Part shown: one piece after another, positions 46,026 through 57,827 of the stretch
Layout: each line of letters starts with the position of its first letter
Position numbering within the stretch: position 1 is the stretch's first letter
Origin: Ornithodoros turicata
Lineage: Eukaryota; Arthropoda; Arachnida; Ixodida; Argasidae
Direction: 5' to 3'
Length of the DNA stretch: 64,000 bases
Assembly: GCF_037126465.1 (NCBI RefSeq)
Contig: NW_026999296.1
Span: 1 to 64,000 of the forward strand
The notes under the pieces: model-generated
The model's input: only the letters and a program-made list of their open reading frames with translations
Databases searched by the model: none
Told to the model about the DNA's origin: nothing
Position numbers and translations under genes: made by a program

Positions 46026-46040
46026 AATAAACGCGATAAC

Positions 46041-46930
46041 ACAGACGGCCTTGTAGATGGCGCGGTGGATCGTTAGCCGTAGCGGCGAAGTAGCTGAATG
46101 CTTTATTAACGTAGAAACTATGGAAGTGAGCGTCATTTTTAAAATGTCGTTAGGCTGTAAGATCCTGTGCGTCAACTTTGTTCTCTATAAAATTAGCTCT
46201 CACGTGGTGAGGATTGACCAATCCCTGGGAGCCCTGGATTGGAAACCGCCGAAACCCAAGTTTCTCTTTTTCGCCGTTTGTTGGCAGCACCGTCCATGTT
46301 CCGGCAATGTTCAAAATATTTATACGTAAAAAATATGCCGAATTGAGAAGTAATACTTTCTGTGTCTTATCAAACAATGATGCTGTGCACGACAGTGGGC
46401 AAAAATATGGGGGTTATTTTTCACTTTTCGGTCCCTTTAAGCAGTGGTTGGAGGTGCGACCTCATCAGTGCAGTTTGGGTATGTTTTGTTCGCTTCACTT
46501 AGGAGTACATATGCGGTGGGTTCATGATGGCGTCCAGCTTTCACTCATCGAATTCACAGACAAAAGCATGCAAGTTAAAAGGGATGTTGCCACGTACGCC
46601 CACAGCGCATTTCCATATTTTCAGATATTCACAAAATAAGGTGTTTCTACGTGATTAGCCCTTTCCGTCATCGTTCTTTGAAATCCTTTTTTATTTCTTT
46701 TTTTTTCCTCCTCCTCTCCACTGATGGCCTCCGTGAGTCATCCTCACATCGCATGGCAGGGTTTGAAAAACAAGACAATAAAATGATACAAGACAAAAAT
46801 TCTGGAGCAACATATTTTATTTATTCTCGATATATTGATTGGTATCGGTTATTACCAATAGCTACATTTTTGAATTCTTCTTTCTAGATTCAAAACCTTC
46901 ACCGCCAGAGGGAGTGGACGTGGATATAAA
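46041..46930. other. No gene supported
   Basis: Contains the inverse copy of the AAAGGGACCGAAAAGTG repeat edge at 46423-46441. Several open frames on both strands lack recognisable features. Confidence 0.35.
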
Positions 46931-49900
46931 ATGTTTGCGCGAAAACCTCTTTTTGTCTTTGCGTTAGGTGCAGTGGGAATCAGTCTTCTGTGCGTCATTG
47001 CAGGTAAATAAATGTGAATAAACCGCCCTCGGTGGCTCAGTCGGTAGCGTGTTCGCCTTCAGATCGCGGGTTCGAACCTGGCCGAGGACGCCAGGAACTT
47101 GGTGGCAGGGTACAAGTTGTTCAGACACCCCGTCTTCTGCGAGGGACGGTAAATATGGGGTGCCGTGTGATGAGCTTTCATGGCACGTTAAATAACCCTC
47201 AGGTAGGCAAAAGCAATCCACAGGCCGACCGCTGTGGCGTCGCTCATGATCTCAGTTGTCTCGCAACGTAAAAAAATATGAATAATTTTTCCAGCGTACT
47301 GTCCGCTCTATAGAGCTCAAATCTTTAAAACCTGGTCATTGAATATACAGGGTGTTCAAACTTAAGCTTTCACTAGCACTTTATAAATAGGCGAACAAAA
47401 GAAAACCTGGTGCTATTGTTCTGTTCCTTGAGTAAGAAACAGGTGCTACATAATTAGCAGCACCTGTTTCTTACACAAGTAGCGTAAAGTTATCATCCGG
47501 TTTCCTGTCATCGCTGTGTTTGCGTAGCGCTCGTGAAAGCTTAATTTTAGGCACCCTGTATATGCTCTTTTCGCAAGCGAAACTTGGTCAGTTTGACTGT
47601 GAAGAGGTGACCATCATTACCGTATCGGCCTCATGCGTTCCCAGATGCGATAACCCCTTTAGCTCAGTAGCCGTACATAGGAGGAGGAACTTTACGTGTT
47701 CATGGTGTTGGCTACAGAAAGAGTGCAATCCTTTAAAACTTGTTCACGTAATATAAAGCCGTTTTCGGGAGAGGAACTTGGCCCTGTTGATTATGAAGAG
47801 GTGATTGATCACTACCGTATCAGCTTCATACGTCAAATGTCAAAACACAGCGCTTCGATGTGTTTCATTTGGTTTGAAGAGTCAACCCAGAATTGGAATG
47901 ATCAATTTGTACCAGGGCAAGTTGAGCTGACAGAACTTCCTTAAATGTATCCCATAAAAACCCAGAACGCGGCCTCCCGGTTGCGTGCTGCGCTACTGAT
48001 GAACCCTTTTCCTCCTCCCTCCTTCCTGTAGACAGTGCGCCAAGGGCATCATATATGGACCTATAGTGTCTGTGTAAGCTCCGAGAGGCATTAATCATTA
48101 GCGGTATCCAGTATCCTTCCTATATATTTGTTCGGTAGAAGGTGCATCACTGATGGAGGAAACCAGGGGCAAAATCGGGCATCATCGCTCGCAGATGTTT
48201 AAACAGAGCTACTAGTCGATAACATTCACGTAGAGGTGTAGGAGTAGATTTTTGCCACTGCGTTCTTCACTACTGCGCTTATCTCGCAATCAGTATGACC
48301 GTGTTTCCGTATTTTCTTCTGTTCCTTGCCTACGGTCGACCGGGAGAGTGCGCGAAGCCGGCCGCAGAGCAGTTCCACATTTGCGGGGGAAGGTTCAGTA
48401 AGTACATAGATATATCGAAGCAGTATGGCGTTTCTGCATTTCCGGGCCCCTATGATGCGCTCCATGGTAGCGACCACCTGTCCAGCAAATCGTACTGGTG
48501 ACGTATAAAAGTATACGTTGAGACTAGGTACTGAGCTTTACACCTGATAAAAGTTGTTGCCGTACACATCTGTGAAGGGAAATATCGGCATAATAACCGT
48601 TTCGAAAATCCGCTAGGATACACACATAGTGTATGGATGTCTGTATATTAGAAAGCCTGTCTCTTCGCTGAGGTATGCATGTACATGGTCACACTGTACA
48701 GAAACTATGCGTTCGTGAGTTTCCATCCCTCAACGAGCTCGACTCACTCCCCCTCTCACACAAAATTGCTTTGTCCCTGGCCACATCCAGCATACCAACG
48801 CTCTGCTCTCACCTTTCTGGACATCACGGGACTCCGATCCTTATTGTGAGAGGGCTTATTATTTTATTCCCCGCATCACCAGCAGCAATGGTGTAAATTA
48901 TCGTCCCCGGCGATGAAACACCCCAGCCATCATGCCGTAGTAGAGTTGTTGTACACACTCTGTTTGTGATCGTCCCTGCCTTAATTTTCTCTGGGGTTAA
49001 TTCTCTTCATACCCGTTCGTGAAGGTATTAAGCCAGCCCTGATAATCGTTCAAGATAGATAACTCCATGAATGTATAGATGTATACCTATAACACATAAA
49101 ACTCATGCTAGAAAGGCTGCATACGTAAAAGACTTAAAGGATGGGCTTGAACTCTTCACCGTCAGTTTCGGGAGATTTCGGCTGATTTTGAGGGTGTCTA
49201 TACATGGTGAAGTATATTTAATAGAACAAAGACTAGAATAAGAACGACCCTTGCTGAAACGAGGTCACAAGAGTTGCGATGAAGTCATGATGTCGCCTTT
49301 CTTTAAAATGTCTTCTTGTTTTCTTTTGCATCTCGCAGAATGTGCTACAGTTCGACAGGTGTCATCGTTTCCTCCAAAAGAGAGGATCTATAGTCAGGCA
49401 GGGAAGAATAGACGCATAGCAACTCATTAGTTGTGGTGGTGGTGATGGTGAAAGGGCTCGCCGATGACGGCATCACAGAGATAGGCAACGTCACGATGGA
49501 CGCCCTTGCGGAATGTGCGTCCTGGACCGACTTCTAAGGGGGACTATGGCGACATATGTCTGACAGCGTGTAAGGAAACCACAGGAAAAAAAAAAAAAAC
49601 CCTGACAGCAATCTCGGCACCAGGGCTCGAACCCGGGTACATCGCAGCCTCGACGTGACATGGCCAGCACGCTAACTACTCAACCACGTGAGCTGGTATC
49701 AATTCATTACGCTGTGGCATTCCAGTCGGCATCCCAGCCAATTAGGCGGCCGCGGGAGATGTCACGTGCTCAGCTGTACCAATGAGAACAGCCGAAGCTC
49801 TCTCTCCTCAAACCGCTGATGAAAACGGTGCTGACGCGAGGAATCGAACCTGGATCCATTGATTTGCTTTGTGACATGTTAGCACCTACCACGTGATGTC

Positions 49901-52900
49901 GAGGTGTATAAATCGAGGTGTCGTGGATTCCTGGTGTTAGTGCCTTTTCACTGAATTCGACGAATTCCCTGAGTTGCTCGAATTAGTTAATTTCTGTGCG
50001 TTCGAAGATTACGCGCTTGTATCGACAAAGCCTGTGGCATGCCTCGGCAAATTGTCGTTGTTTACCTCTCTCTCTCTCTCCTTCTTCTGCCGTCGAATCT
50101 CCGGGCGTGGTGTGTTGCTGGGTTTGCATGGTCAACAACTACGGCGCGTACATTTTTCTCTAACAAGTCCGTTGCCTAGCAGAGCCAGAGTGTTGCACCG
50201 AATCCGATATCGAATCGAAGCCGAAAATAACCGTTATTTTTGGGGTGAAGCGAAGCTGCACGAAACCACCATCCTCGGTAGCTCAGTCGGTAATTTGCTG
50301 GCTTCGTGAGCTCGAGATCGCGGGTTCGATTCCGGCCGAGGGCGGTAGCAATGCGGGGTAGGTAAACATTGCTTCCAGTGCCGTGTATCGGAGATACTCG
50401 GCGCAAGCTGAATGAGTCCCAGTTGGTCCAAATTATCCGCAGTCCTACCCTGCGGCATGTGCAACATGTCGCCACACTGCGCAGACAGACCTTATGTGTA
50501 AAGTCACAGTACCATTCTTGCACAAAACCAATACTGCCGCGCCCGTGCGACATACTTATCGTTGCCCTTCCCAACTACCACACTAGTACTTCATCCCCGT
50601 ACCTTGGTGGAATACTGCGTAGTCAATAACATTGTAACATCCCTCTGATAGCATGTCTTGTATCAGATCTTGCGGATATCCAGGCGGCAACTGATGGGAC
50701 CCAAGAACGAAGCCAAGTGCCATCGTAAGCTTTAGTGTCTCTCTTTCCCGCTTTCGCATTTTATACACTAAATAAAGCCCTAATTTTCCCTGCTTTGCGA
50801 TATCCATTTGACGCGAGAATAGCTCTCCTTCATGGAAAGTGCTCACGGCACCCTTCCGGCATTGGACATGCCGGCGATGGTTGTACGTACTTCCCAGTGA
50901 CAGGCGCTTCAAGGGAGACAGTATCCTGGCTTCCGGATTGGTACTGTCCACAGTTGTTATACAGGAGTACAGAGAGACATTTACTTCTTTCGTAGTTAAC
51001 TGTGAGGTCTCCACGCACAGATCACGGGCCGATGTCGATATTACGACCCTGGTGGCGATGGTGGTGAAAGGTCTCGCGGTTGTCGACCTCACAGAGGTGG
51101 GCAACGTTACCCCTAACGCCCTGGTGGAATTTCGGTCCAGAGCCGACTTGTAAGGGAACTGAAACAGTCGAGACAGCACAGCAGGCATCGGGATTCGAAC
51201 CCGGGTGCCTTCCAGTCTCGATTTGACATTGTCATACCCTGCTCAGACCCTTCTACCTCAAAAGTACGGCAAAGGTGCCCCGTGTACGTACGGCAGACAG
51301 ACGCGCTTCGCAATGTCTGAAAAGTACGGCAAGGCACCCAAGTGAACGTATAGGGGATGGACGGCGCGCGCGCGGCCTCCCGCCGCTCCGTAGGTGGAGG
51401 TCGCGGAAACCCTTCGAAACCCGTGACCTTCATAGTGTGCGCATGCGTGCAAGGCGGAGCCTGCTCGCGCAGTGGAGACGTTACGACAATCCAGCGAATT
51501 TCATCGTTTTCAAGATTCCCTGATCATCAAACAACAACAACTTTATTTTGAGATGAAGAGTGGGGAGAGCATCAACTTGCTCTTGTGCTCGACAGAGTAT
51601 TCGTGAGTATTCAGAGCGGGGTTGATCGAAACTGACATGTTCTTCTGAAAACAACAAGTGCATAATGATATGCCCCGTGCATATTATGAAGAGAGCAGTT
51701 TAAGGGGAAAAAATAGGATTTCCTACTCAAGCTGGTAGAAGTACAATACTTCTACCATTTCGGGTCAATCCACGGGCGCCTTCTCCTCCGCAGGTATAAG
51801 CGGCACCGTCCCTTTCCCTTGCTCCTCTCTCTCAGGTTCGATCGAAGAAAAAAAGGGTAGAATTTCATATCCAAGCTTGTAGAACAACAGTTTCTACTTT
51901 GTAGTTATACCCACAAGGCAAAATTGGTTTGTGTAGAAAAGTGGTTGCAATCAAGCTCAAACGAGATGGGTAGAAAATTCTTCCTTTTTCTTTCTTGGGG
52001 TGCAGTCAGTGCCTTCCTATGCATTGGAACGTAGAAGATTCTCCTCCTGTACTTGTACGAAATAGGAAGTAAAGAACTCCGATAAATTCATTAGCATTGA
52101 AATTCAACTTCGAAAGTTTTATTTGAGCTGTCATTCAACAATTCAACTTTCTAGGGACAACGTATTACATAGTACAAGCCGCGTAAAATCGCACCTGGTG
52201 CATTTGCGAGGGGTTAATAAGTGTCGCAAATTTCGCGCCCTCATTTAAGAGTGAATGCAGTGATCTTCTGATATTTTTCATTTTTGTCTGAATCAAGTCT
52301 CTGTCTTGGCACAGAGTCAGACATCAGAATTTAAGCTGACTTCGCAAACTTTGAGTGAGCACATCGAATAACTGAACAACGAATCGTAAGCGTAACTTGT
52401 ATTACTGTTTCTCTACTTTTGTATCAGTGTTTTCTAGGTGACGAAAGTTTTTTGGCCGTATTCAGAACACCAGTGGCTTGATTTCGGTTATCAGGGACAT
52501 ACTTGCTGCACATAGGATTTTGTTGCACGACGGGAAGTTGCCGGTAAGCGGCAACACGACTTGTAAACAGAGTCACATGACCTTTAAATGATGTCTTCTA
52601 TGACGTGCGACCAGGACAAGGTGGCAGTTTTGCTAAAAGCTCCTTGAGCGTATTGAGTGTATATTGAGCATATTCACAACGATGGCGGGCTTTTTGTCAC
52701 CCCTATGACAAAGGAACAGAAAATGGAAAGAGACGGGCCTCCTCACTATGAGGACGTCCGGTGGCGGACGTGATCGACGCATAATCCGGGATAAAATAAG
52801 TAGTTTTGACCACGACCTACAAGGTTACAGCGAACATGTCAGAATCGGCAACCCCTATGAGGAGCCCGTCCGCACGATCCGCTAGGGGCGTTGCTCAGCG

Positions 52901-53911
52901 GTCCGCGAGGCCTGTATCATGATTGGACAATGACAATTTTTGAATTTTGAATGCCCACAAGCGGACGCCTGACTACACTAGCAGATAACAGCAACAGCTC
53001 CTATGAAACCGCGTGGAATGATGATGATAATCAACTTTAGAAAGAAGCATCTCCTGGGGGACATCCACCGCTTATGAAAAATACTAAAGTGAGCTGAAGT
53101 ACAAAGTATTGCAGAAATTGAGTAAACAATAGCCGTGCCGATGAGTAGCGCCACCGCTACCTTTTAAATGTAGCGCTGGAAAGGGGTTCCTATGACGTGG
53201 TCGTTAGAATCTAGTAGGTCGTGGTTTTGGCATGATTTCGTTCTTCATCGCCATGTCGACTCCACGGCGCGTGGCTTTTTACGGACGTACTGGAGAGCTT
53301 TGCTATATCCGTGTCGCACATGCCGTCGACGTCAGCGCAACTTATGGTGGTTGTGTGGGACCCTATCCTCTGAGGCAGGAGCCTTAGTATGTGCGATTTT
53401 GCTCACTGACGCACAATTCCGTTTATTTTTTTCCGTGTTGTTGTGTTTTTCTTTCATGGCCAAGGTCGTTATGATCTTCGTTTACACATTATTACCATAC
53501 CATTACTTCTATCTCACACAATATGGTAGACTATTTGAAAAGACAATCAGGTGTTTTCTGCTTAGATTCGTAGCGTACAATATTGTTTGAAAGCTTATTC
53601 GTTGTCTATTCTTGTTTTTATTCTTCTTCTATCTCTTCATGCATGACAACTTTCGGGCTTGTTGCAAATTTTCGTACATGCGTATATTTGAAAATAGTTT
53701 CCGTTTGTGTTTTCTTTTTCATTTTTAATAATGACTGTTACATGACCTTTCATCTACACTGAAATCCATATTTCGCTATTTCCTTGCAGTGTTAGACACA
53801 GCCTGCCGTTTCGGTAAAAACTTGCGTGTATTTTAATAATAAAATAATAAAAGCAGAAATAATAATAATAATAATAGCAGAAATAATAAAAGCAGAAAAG
53901 AAATCTCGCTA

Positions 53912-54009
<98 letters not shown>

Positions 54010-54566
54010 TGAGTGTGTGTGTGTGCGCGCCTGTGTACGGGACGTGTGGGAAGCGTCCACTGTGTGGAGTGCAGCTACGTCTTTAGCATAGCTATTGAAC
54101 CACAAGGACATAATTGTACTTCGCAAATGGTACGATTGTTCCACTTTTGAAGTAGACTTTCTATACTCTGAAAATGATTAATGTCCGTTTCCGACTAGTA
54201 CAGTAAAATCATTGCAATAACTGTTTCTATCCTAGAGTTTCACCTAAGAAACACTCATTGTGGTCACAGCCCGCAGCGCAAGAAGATCCTGTTATTTGCT
54301 TAGTTGTCATAGCGCACGCTGCCATTGATGATATCCTTGGACAATAGGAGACCCGTGTTTATTAATATCGACGGTTCTTAACTAATAGGCATGCGCTTCA
54401 ATCACGATCCTTAATGAGTTTCTACTACTGGAAGACTGAACTCTGCGTTCTCCTTGCAGGCGTCATCACGAATGCAAAGGCCACTGTCTTAGCAACCAGG
54501 CTATTTGAAAAATGTATGAAGGATCTCATGTTTCGCTACAGCTTGGATGCCTACAGCATACAAAAG
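46931..54566 (+). CDS. Possible first two exons of a signal-peptide/membrane protein gene (46931-47003, 54460-54566)
   Basis: Exon 1 (73 bp): ATG followed by a hydrophobic run, MFARKPLFVFALGAVGISLL, ending CAG/GTAAAT in phase 1. Exon 2: acceptor TGCGTTCTCCTTGCAG, open in the matching phase (TVLATRLFEKCMKDLMFRYS), ending AAAG/GCAAGT, a GC donor, in phase 0. The two join in frame over a 7.4-kb intron filled with SINEs. A leader or signal-anchor followed by a helical region is suggested; function is unknown. A candidate next acceptor (TTTATTGCAG at ~55058) would add only 14 codons before a stop. Confidence 0.3.
47023..47272 (+). mobile_element. tRNA-derived SINE, family A, copy 2
   Basis: Box A TGGCTCAGTCGGTAGCG at 47033, box B GGTTCGAACC at 47068, then the same body as copy 1 (GATGAGCTTTCATGGCACGT) to an A-rich end. 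Short flanking TGAATAA at 47015 and 47279 may be the target duplication. It inserted just after the exon-1 candidate. Confidence 0.88.
47348..47558 (+). mobile_element. mariner-type MITE with central palindrome, copy 2
   Basis: Same sequence as copy 1 at 20283, in the same orientation, flanked by TA on both sides. The ends are CAGGGTGTTCAAACTTAAGC and its partner CACCCTG. The central hairpin GTGCTACATAATTAGCAGCAC is kept. Confidence 0.9.
48226..48501. CDS. Overlapping protein-like frames on opposite strands, undecided
   Basis: Plus frame 48295-48501 starts with a leader-like MTVFPYFLLFLAYG and holds a good donor, GGTTCA/GTAAGT, at ~48398. Minus frame 48477-48226 (SAVVKNAVAKIYSYTST at its end) is open over 84 codons. 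At most one is real. The plus reading would be a first exon of a secreted protein; there is no other evidence for either. Confidence 0.2.
48502..49430. other. No feature recognised
   Basis: No coding signal or clear repeat. Confidence 0.4.
49430..49696 (-). mobile_element. tRNA-derived SINE, family B, copy 1
   Basis: Minus strand: head with TGGTTGAGTAGTTAGCG and GGGTTCGAGCCC (49696-49610), then a T-run and a body with AAGTCGGTCCAGGACGC to CACCATCACCACC. The body matches 51045-51250. A second partial head with GGTTCGATTCC lies at 49838-49900 (minus). Confidence 0.75.
50264..50530 (+). mobile_element. tRNA-derived SINE, family C
   Basis: Box A GTAGCTCAGTCGGTAA (~50277), box B GGTTCGATTCC (~50322), followed by a non-tRNA body (GCCGTGTATCGGAGATACTC..). 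The body differs from family A. The right end is not precise. Confidence 0.7.
51045..51260 (-). mobile_element. tRNA-derived SINE, family B, copy 2
   Basis: The minus-strand head has GGGTTCGAATCCCGATGCC (~51185-51203). The body AAGTCGGCTCTGGACCG to CACCACCATCGCCACC is shared with copy 1. The long minus frame 50583-51188 runs through it and is therefore not a gene as read. Confidence 0.7.
51261..53910. other. No gene supported
   Basis: A short duplicated CTCAAAAGTACGGCAA/CTGAAAAGTACGGCAA pair is at 51258-51335. GGTAGAA-type words recur at 51730-51970. A plus frame 53192-53590 ends in a hydrophobic stretch but has no recognised family. Confidence 0.35.
53914..54025 (+). repeat. (TG)n microsatellite, ~110 bp
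   Basis: Nearly pure TG/GT with two GAGT interruptions near 54006-54014. It is preceded by AAT and GCAGAAATAAT repeats at 53835-53900. Confidence 0.98.
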
Positions 54567-54860
54567 GCAAGTACGAACTGGTCCCTTTGAACACATGTGT
54601 CTTAGTTAGCAACGTAAACTGAGGGGTCTAAAGGAAAAAATAATGGAAATCACCATATTTAAGCAAACCGAAGTGCAAACAATGACCTGGAAGAGGGCAG
54701 TTGACGGAAACTCGGCGAACCCATCCCTCTCTGGTTACTGACACTGAGAGCGTGATGTCCTCCCGTCAATGTGAGAGGTGAGTCTCTCAGCCTGATAACA
54801 GGAGGTCACGTTCCACGTGACCTTCCGATGCCAAAATTCGCAAAAATAACGCCTACCTAT

Positions 54861-54906
54861 GCACTGCTGACGATGGCCCAATAAGGCCAGAACAACTGTC
54901 CAGTCC
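54861..54906 (+). ncRNA. Decayed hammerhead motif from the 232-bp repeat family
   Basis: CTGACGA core (54867-54873), stem II TGGCC-CAATAA-GGCCA, then GAAC in place of GAAA, CTGTC, and partial stem I (ACTG/CAGT). Flanking GGTCACGTTCCACGTGACC (54813) also belongs to the 20500-21106 repeat. The changed invariant A suggests it is inactive. Confidence 0.6.
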
Positions 54907-55601
54907 TGGTGTGCTGACATGTGGGGCTTATAAATAGCAGTAATACTAGTAATATATTGATACATAACTTGGTGAGAAAGAAAATAAAAGCAGAAGTATA
55001 TATGCAATTTTTGCATTACTTGTCGAGACATGCATTCTCCAATCATGTTTTATTGCAGGTGCTTACATTTTTAGCATGTTCTCAAAGGGGTTGTTCGAAA
55101 TAGTACATCGCCTTTCCGAATATGATGAGACAGGAAACGATTAGAGGAGAAAAGAAGAATAGGTACCCACCCCCGTTCCACACAAAGGATAACAGGGGTG
55201 AGCACCGACAGTGAGACAAATGAGAGTGAGTTGAGTGAGTAAATGAGAGCAAGGTAGAAAGTACGCCTAACAACACCCTATTAAAAAATACTTCAAAAGA
55301 AATCTCTCAGATCGCTGAAGGAATTTCTATGAGGTTATGAGACTAAATCTTACAAAATTTCTCTCAGAGTTTCTTACAGGGATCCTGTAGGGTTCCAGGG
55401 AGGCTTTCTTACAGGATTTCTTACAGGCAGTGGCAATGCAGCTTTCTTACATGGTTTCTTACAGGGTGGCCTGTGAGGCTTTCTCACAGGATTTCTCGAG
55501 GCCCGCAAGAAAGCCTGTGAGAAAGGGTAATGAACCACCCTGCAGGAAACACCCTAAGAAAGCTGCACTGCTACATAAAAATTGAAAGATCCGAGACTTA
55601 C

Positions 55602-56265
55602 TTGCTGAGAAGTATTGAGAGTAAGTCGCATGCCGTCACTGTAAGGAATGTTGCTGAACATTTGTGGCCCAGCCAATAAATTCAGAAAGGCAAAAGGGCA
55701 AGGGTGCAGGCCAGCTGGTACATGGTGAAAAAATTTGGAACCCGAGAAAGGGACAGAGGAGGGACGACACGACACGTTCTCGTTCGAGAACGTGTCGTGT
55801 CGTCCCCTCCTCTGTCCCTTTCTCGGGTTCCAAATTCAGAAAGGCATGACCCAACGCATTGTACACGTACTTGAAATGTCCAATGGGACGACCAAAAAAT
55901 TTATTCATGTGATTATGCCATGTTTTTGTTTTGCACCTTGGGAACGCGTACGCTTTCTTGCGTAACATACCTTTTGCCCAAAAGCACAGTTTGCTATAAC
56001 CATCTGACTGCATTCTACCTTCCGATCCACAGAATACCTGCAAATAGGGGTAAAGACGCATAAAGAATGGGAATGCATAGCACGGACGATTATGTACCAC
56101 ACGCACACGTGCTATATACCTCAAACGCGACAAAATTCCTGAATACCAGGCGATATTTGCTTGAGATGCGTATCTGCGTCCATGCGCTTCCTCGTTTCGA
56201 AGCAGACTAACTACCTTGCTGGCAGTTGGAATAAACGCCTCCACTAATGTACGATAGCATGTCAT
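55602..56265 (-). CDS. Unidentified coding exon inside the CCCTATT element, split by a retroposon
   Basis: The minus frame from ATG 56265 runs MTCYRTLVEAFIPTASK... (with CYAFPFFMRLYPYLQVFCG, KTWHNHMNKFFGRPIGHFKY) to 55846, where the hairpin-headed retroposon enters. Beyond the other target-site copy the same frame continues (LAGPQMFSNIPYSDGMRLTL) to a consensus donor CAA/GTAAGT at 55602. It could be the element's own gene or a captured host exon. The family is not recognised. The apparent 209-codon frame is chimeric at its end. Confidence 0.4.
55692..55831 (-). mobile_element. Hairpin-headed retroposon, copy 2
   Basis: Near-perfect foldback of about 50 nt per arm (55733-55782 with 55785-55831, one extra C), a 2-nt loop, then on the minus strand CATGTACCAGCTGGCCTGCA and CCCTTGCCC, matching copy 1. 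Direct repeats AAATTCAGAAAGGC (55678-55691, 55832-55845) flank it. Confidence 0.82.
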
Positions 56266-56727
56266 AAGAGGTTATATAATTATTCATATTATTATTATTC
56301 CTATTAATTTCAATAGGAACGACAAAGCGGAGCAACCATGACACATCTACCTGAGAGGGATTATTCACAAACATACGAAATCGCACGAACTACTTTCCAA
56401 CACGGACGACATACCGCTCTCTCCTGCCCGTCAGTTCTTGCTTCATGTTCATCCGACAGGGAAAATATCGTTCAAAATTTCTCTTAATACTGAAGAGAAG
56501 TTCGTGAGAAAGTCAGTCCCTCATGAATCACGCTGTTTTCTCATAGAAATCACAAGGCCAGACCCTGAATTATACCACAGGATATTTTCTCATTGGTGTG
56601 CCTGTGAGGATTTGCATACGAATCTGCATCCTCTGTAGGAAATTCTGAGATAAGAAGGCGCTTCTGTAAGGAATTCTGAGAGAATGCTATGTTTCTATGA
56701 GATTTTCTGAAGTATTTTTCAATAGGG

Positions 56728-57827
56728 CAACTAAGGGGGGCGCAGCCAGGGGAACAGACAAGGGAAACCGAAGATTTATTAATAATCAAAAAGCAAAAAT
56801 GAAAAGTACAATTTAAGGCAATCGACATCTTCTTCATGGACCTCTTGGGTTTGTCCTCCGTTTATAAACACAAACAAAAAGAAAAAGACGAAGCAGCATG
56901 CAGCACTAGCCCCAGCCTCCGTGCCCAAAATGTCCAAAGATGCCGAATGACGATGCACACAGCTAGTAGCTATCAAAACCTGTAACGACTAAAACATATC
57001 ATGAGAGCAAAAAAATCGAACAAGGAATAATTTCAAAATAAACACAAAAACAAATCCTAGGTAACCAATTTAGAGAAAAAAAGAAAAAAATAGTAATGCA
57101 CCAGTAGTAGTAGTAGTACACCACTACCCTTCAAAGTAGTAGCAAAACCCAGATAAAAGTGACCAGTAGTAGGAGCAAAAGTCAAGAAACATGGTAAGTA
57201 ATGGCACAAAGTACAGCAGGGAAGGCGTGGCGTCGCCAAAAGACAACCACTGAGCGGCCACGGACCAGGGACACCGAGGCATCTAGTACCAGCCCAATTA
57301 GAGATACAACGATGGAGCAGGACTCCCATCTCACCTCACCACTAAGGCATAGAGCCCCCAATAATGATTTTTAGAAATTACCTAAACATTCAAACAGAAC
57401 AGGGACGCAAGACAGCGACACCGCGGCACCCCCCACCGACGGACTGCAGCTTATGCCTAACCACCCAAGGTAGAGGTAGCCCAGCCTCCAATCAGGTAAC
57501 CCACTTTCATGAAGGTAAAAGGAAGGAGACAACACAAATCGATTTCAACACAGGGAATACCTTGGTCTCAGTGTGGCACGGTCTTGATTTCATCGAATCT
57601 GGACAATAAAATGTGACTGCTCAAAAGCGGGGCTGCCCATAGGGCAACCGCATGTAAAGGTGACTTTGACTGGATGCACTCTTTCATCCGACAAAGGGCT
57701 TGCAATGGGATGACTCAACCTTCAGGATGCCAAACTGGAAGTAATGTCTCCAGTAACCTCTGGGCCTGAAGTAGCTTCCTTTGGATAATTTGGGGCAGGG
57801 GAATAATAGTGGCATTGTGGCATAGTG
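56728..57827. other. No gene supported
   Basis: A GTAGTAGTAGTA run at 57103-57117 and a lysine/leucine-rich antisense frame occur. No recognised coding sequence before the LINE. Confidence 0.35.

Larger units (their letters stand above)
55276..56727. mobile_element. EnSpm/CACTA-like element with CCCTATT ends, ~1.45 kb
   Basis: The ends CCCTATTAAAAAATACTTC and, inverted, CCCTATTGAAAAATACTTC are flanked by CA (55274-55275, 56728-56729). Subterminal regions are full of TTTCTTACAGGATTTC- and CTGAGAGAAATTTTG-like words on both sides. Terminal pattern and 2-bp duplication parallel the 41190-44410 element. It contains a minus-strand coding exon and a retroposon insertion. Confidence 0.65.

Noticed and set aside
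50583..51188. 201-codon minus-strand ORF
   Set aside because: Its first half lies inside a SINE. A TATAAAA at ~50760 and an ATG at 50723 were considered as a small gene start, but the leader would be too short and no further exon was seen.
53826..54144. ORFs across the TG microsatellite
   Set aside because: Simple-sequence translation (CVCVCV / HTHTHT).
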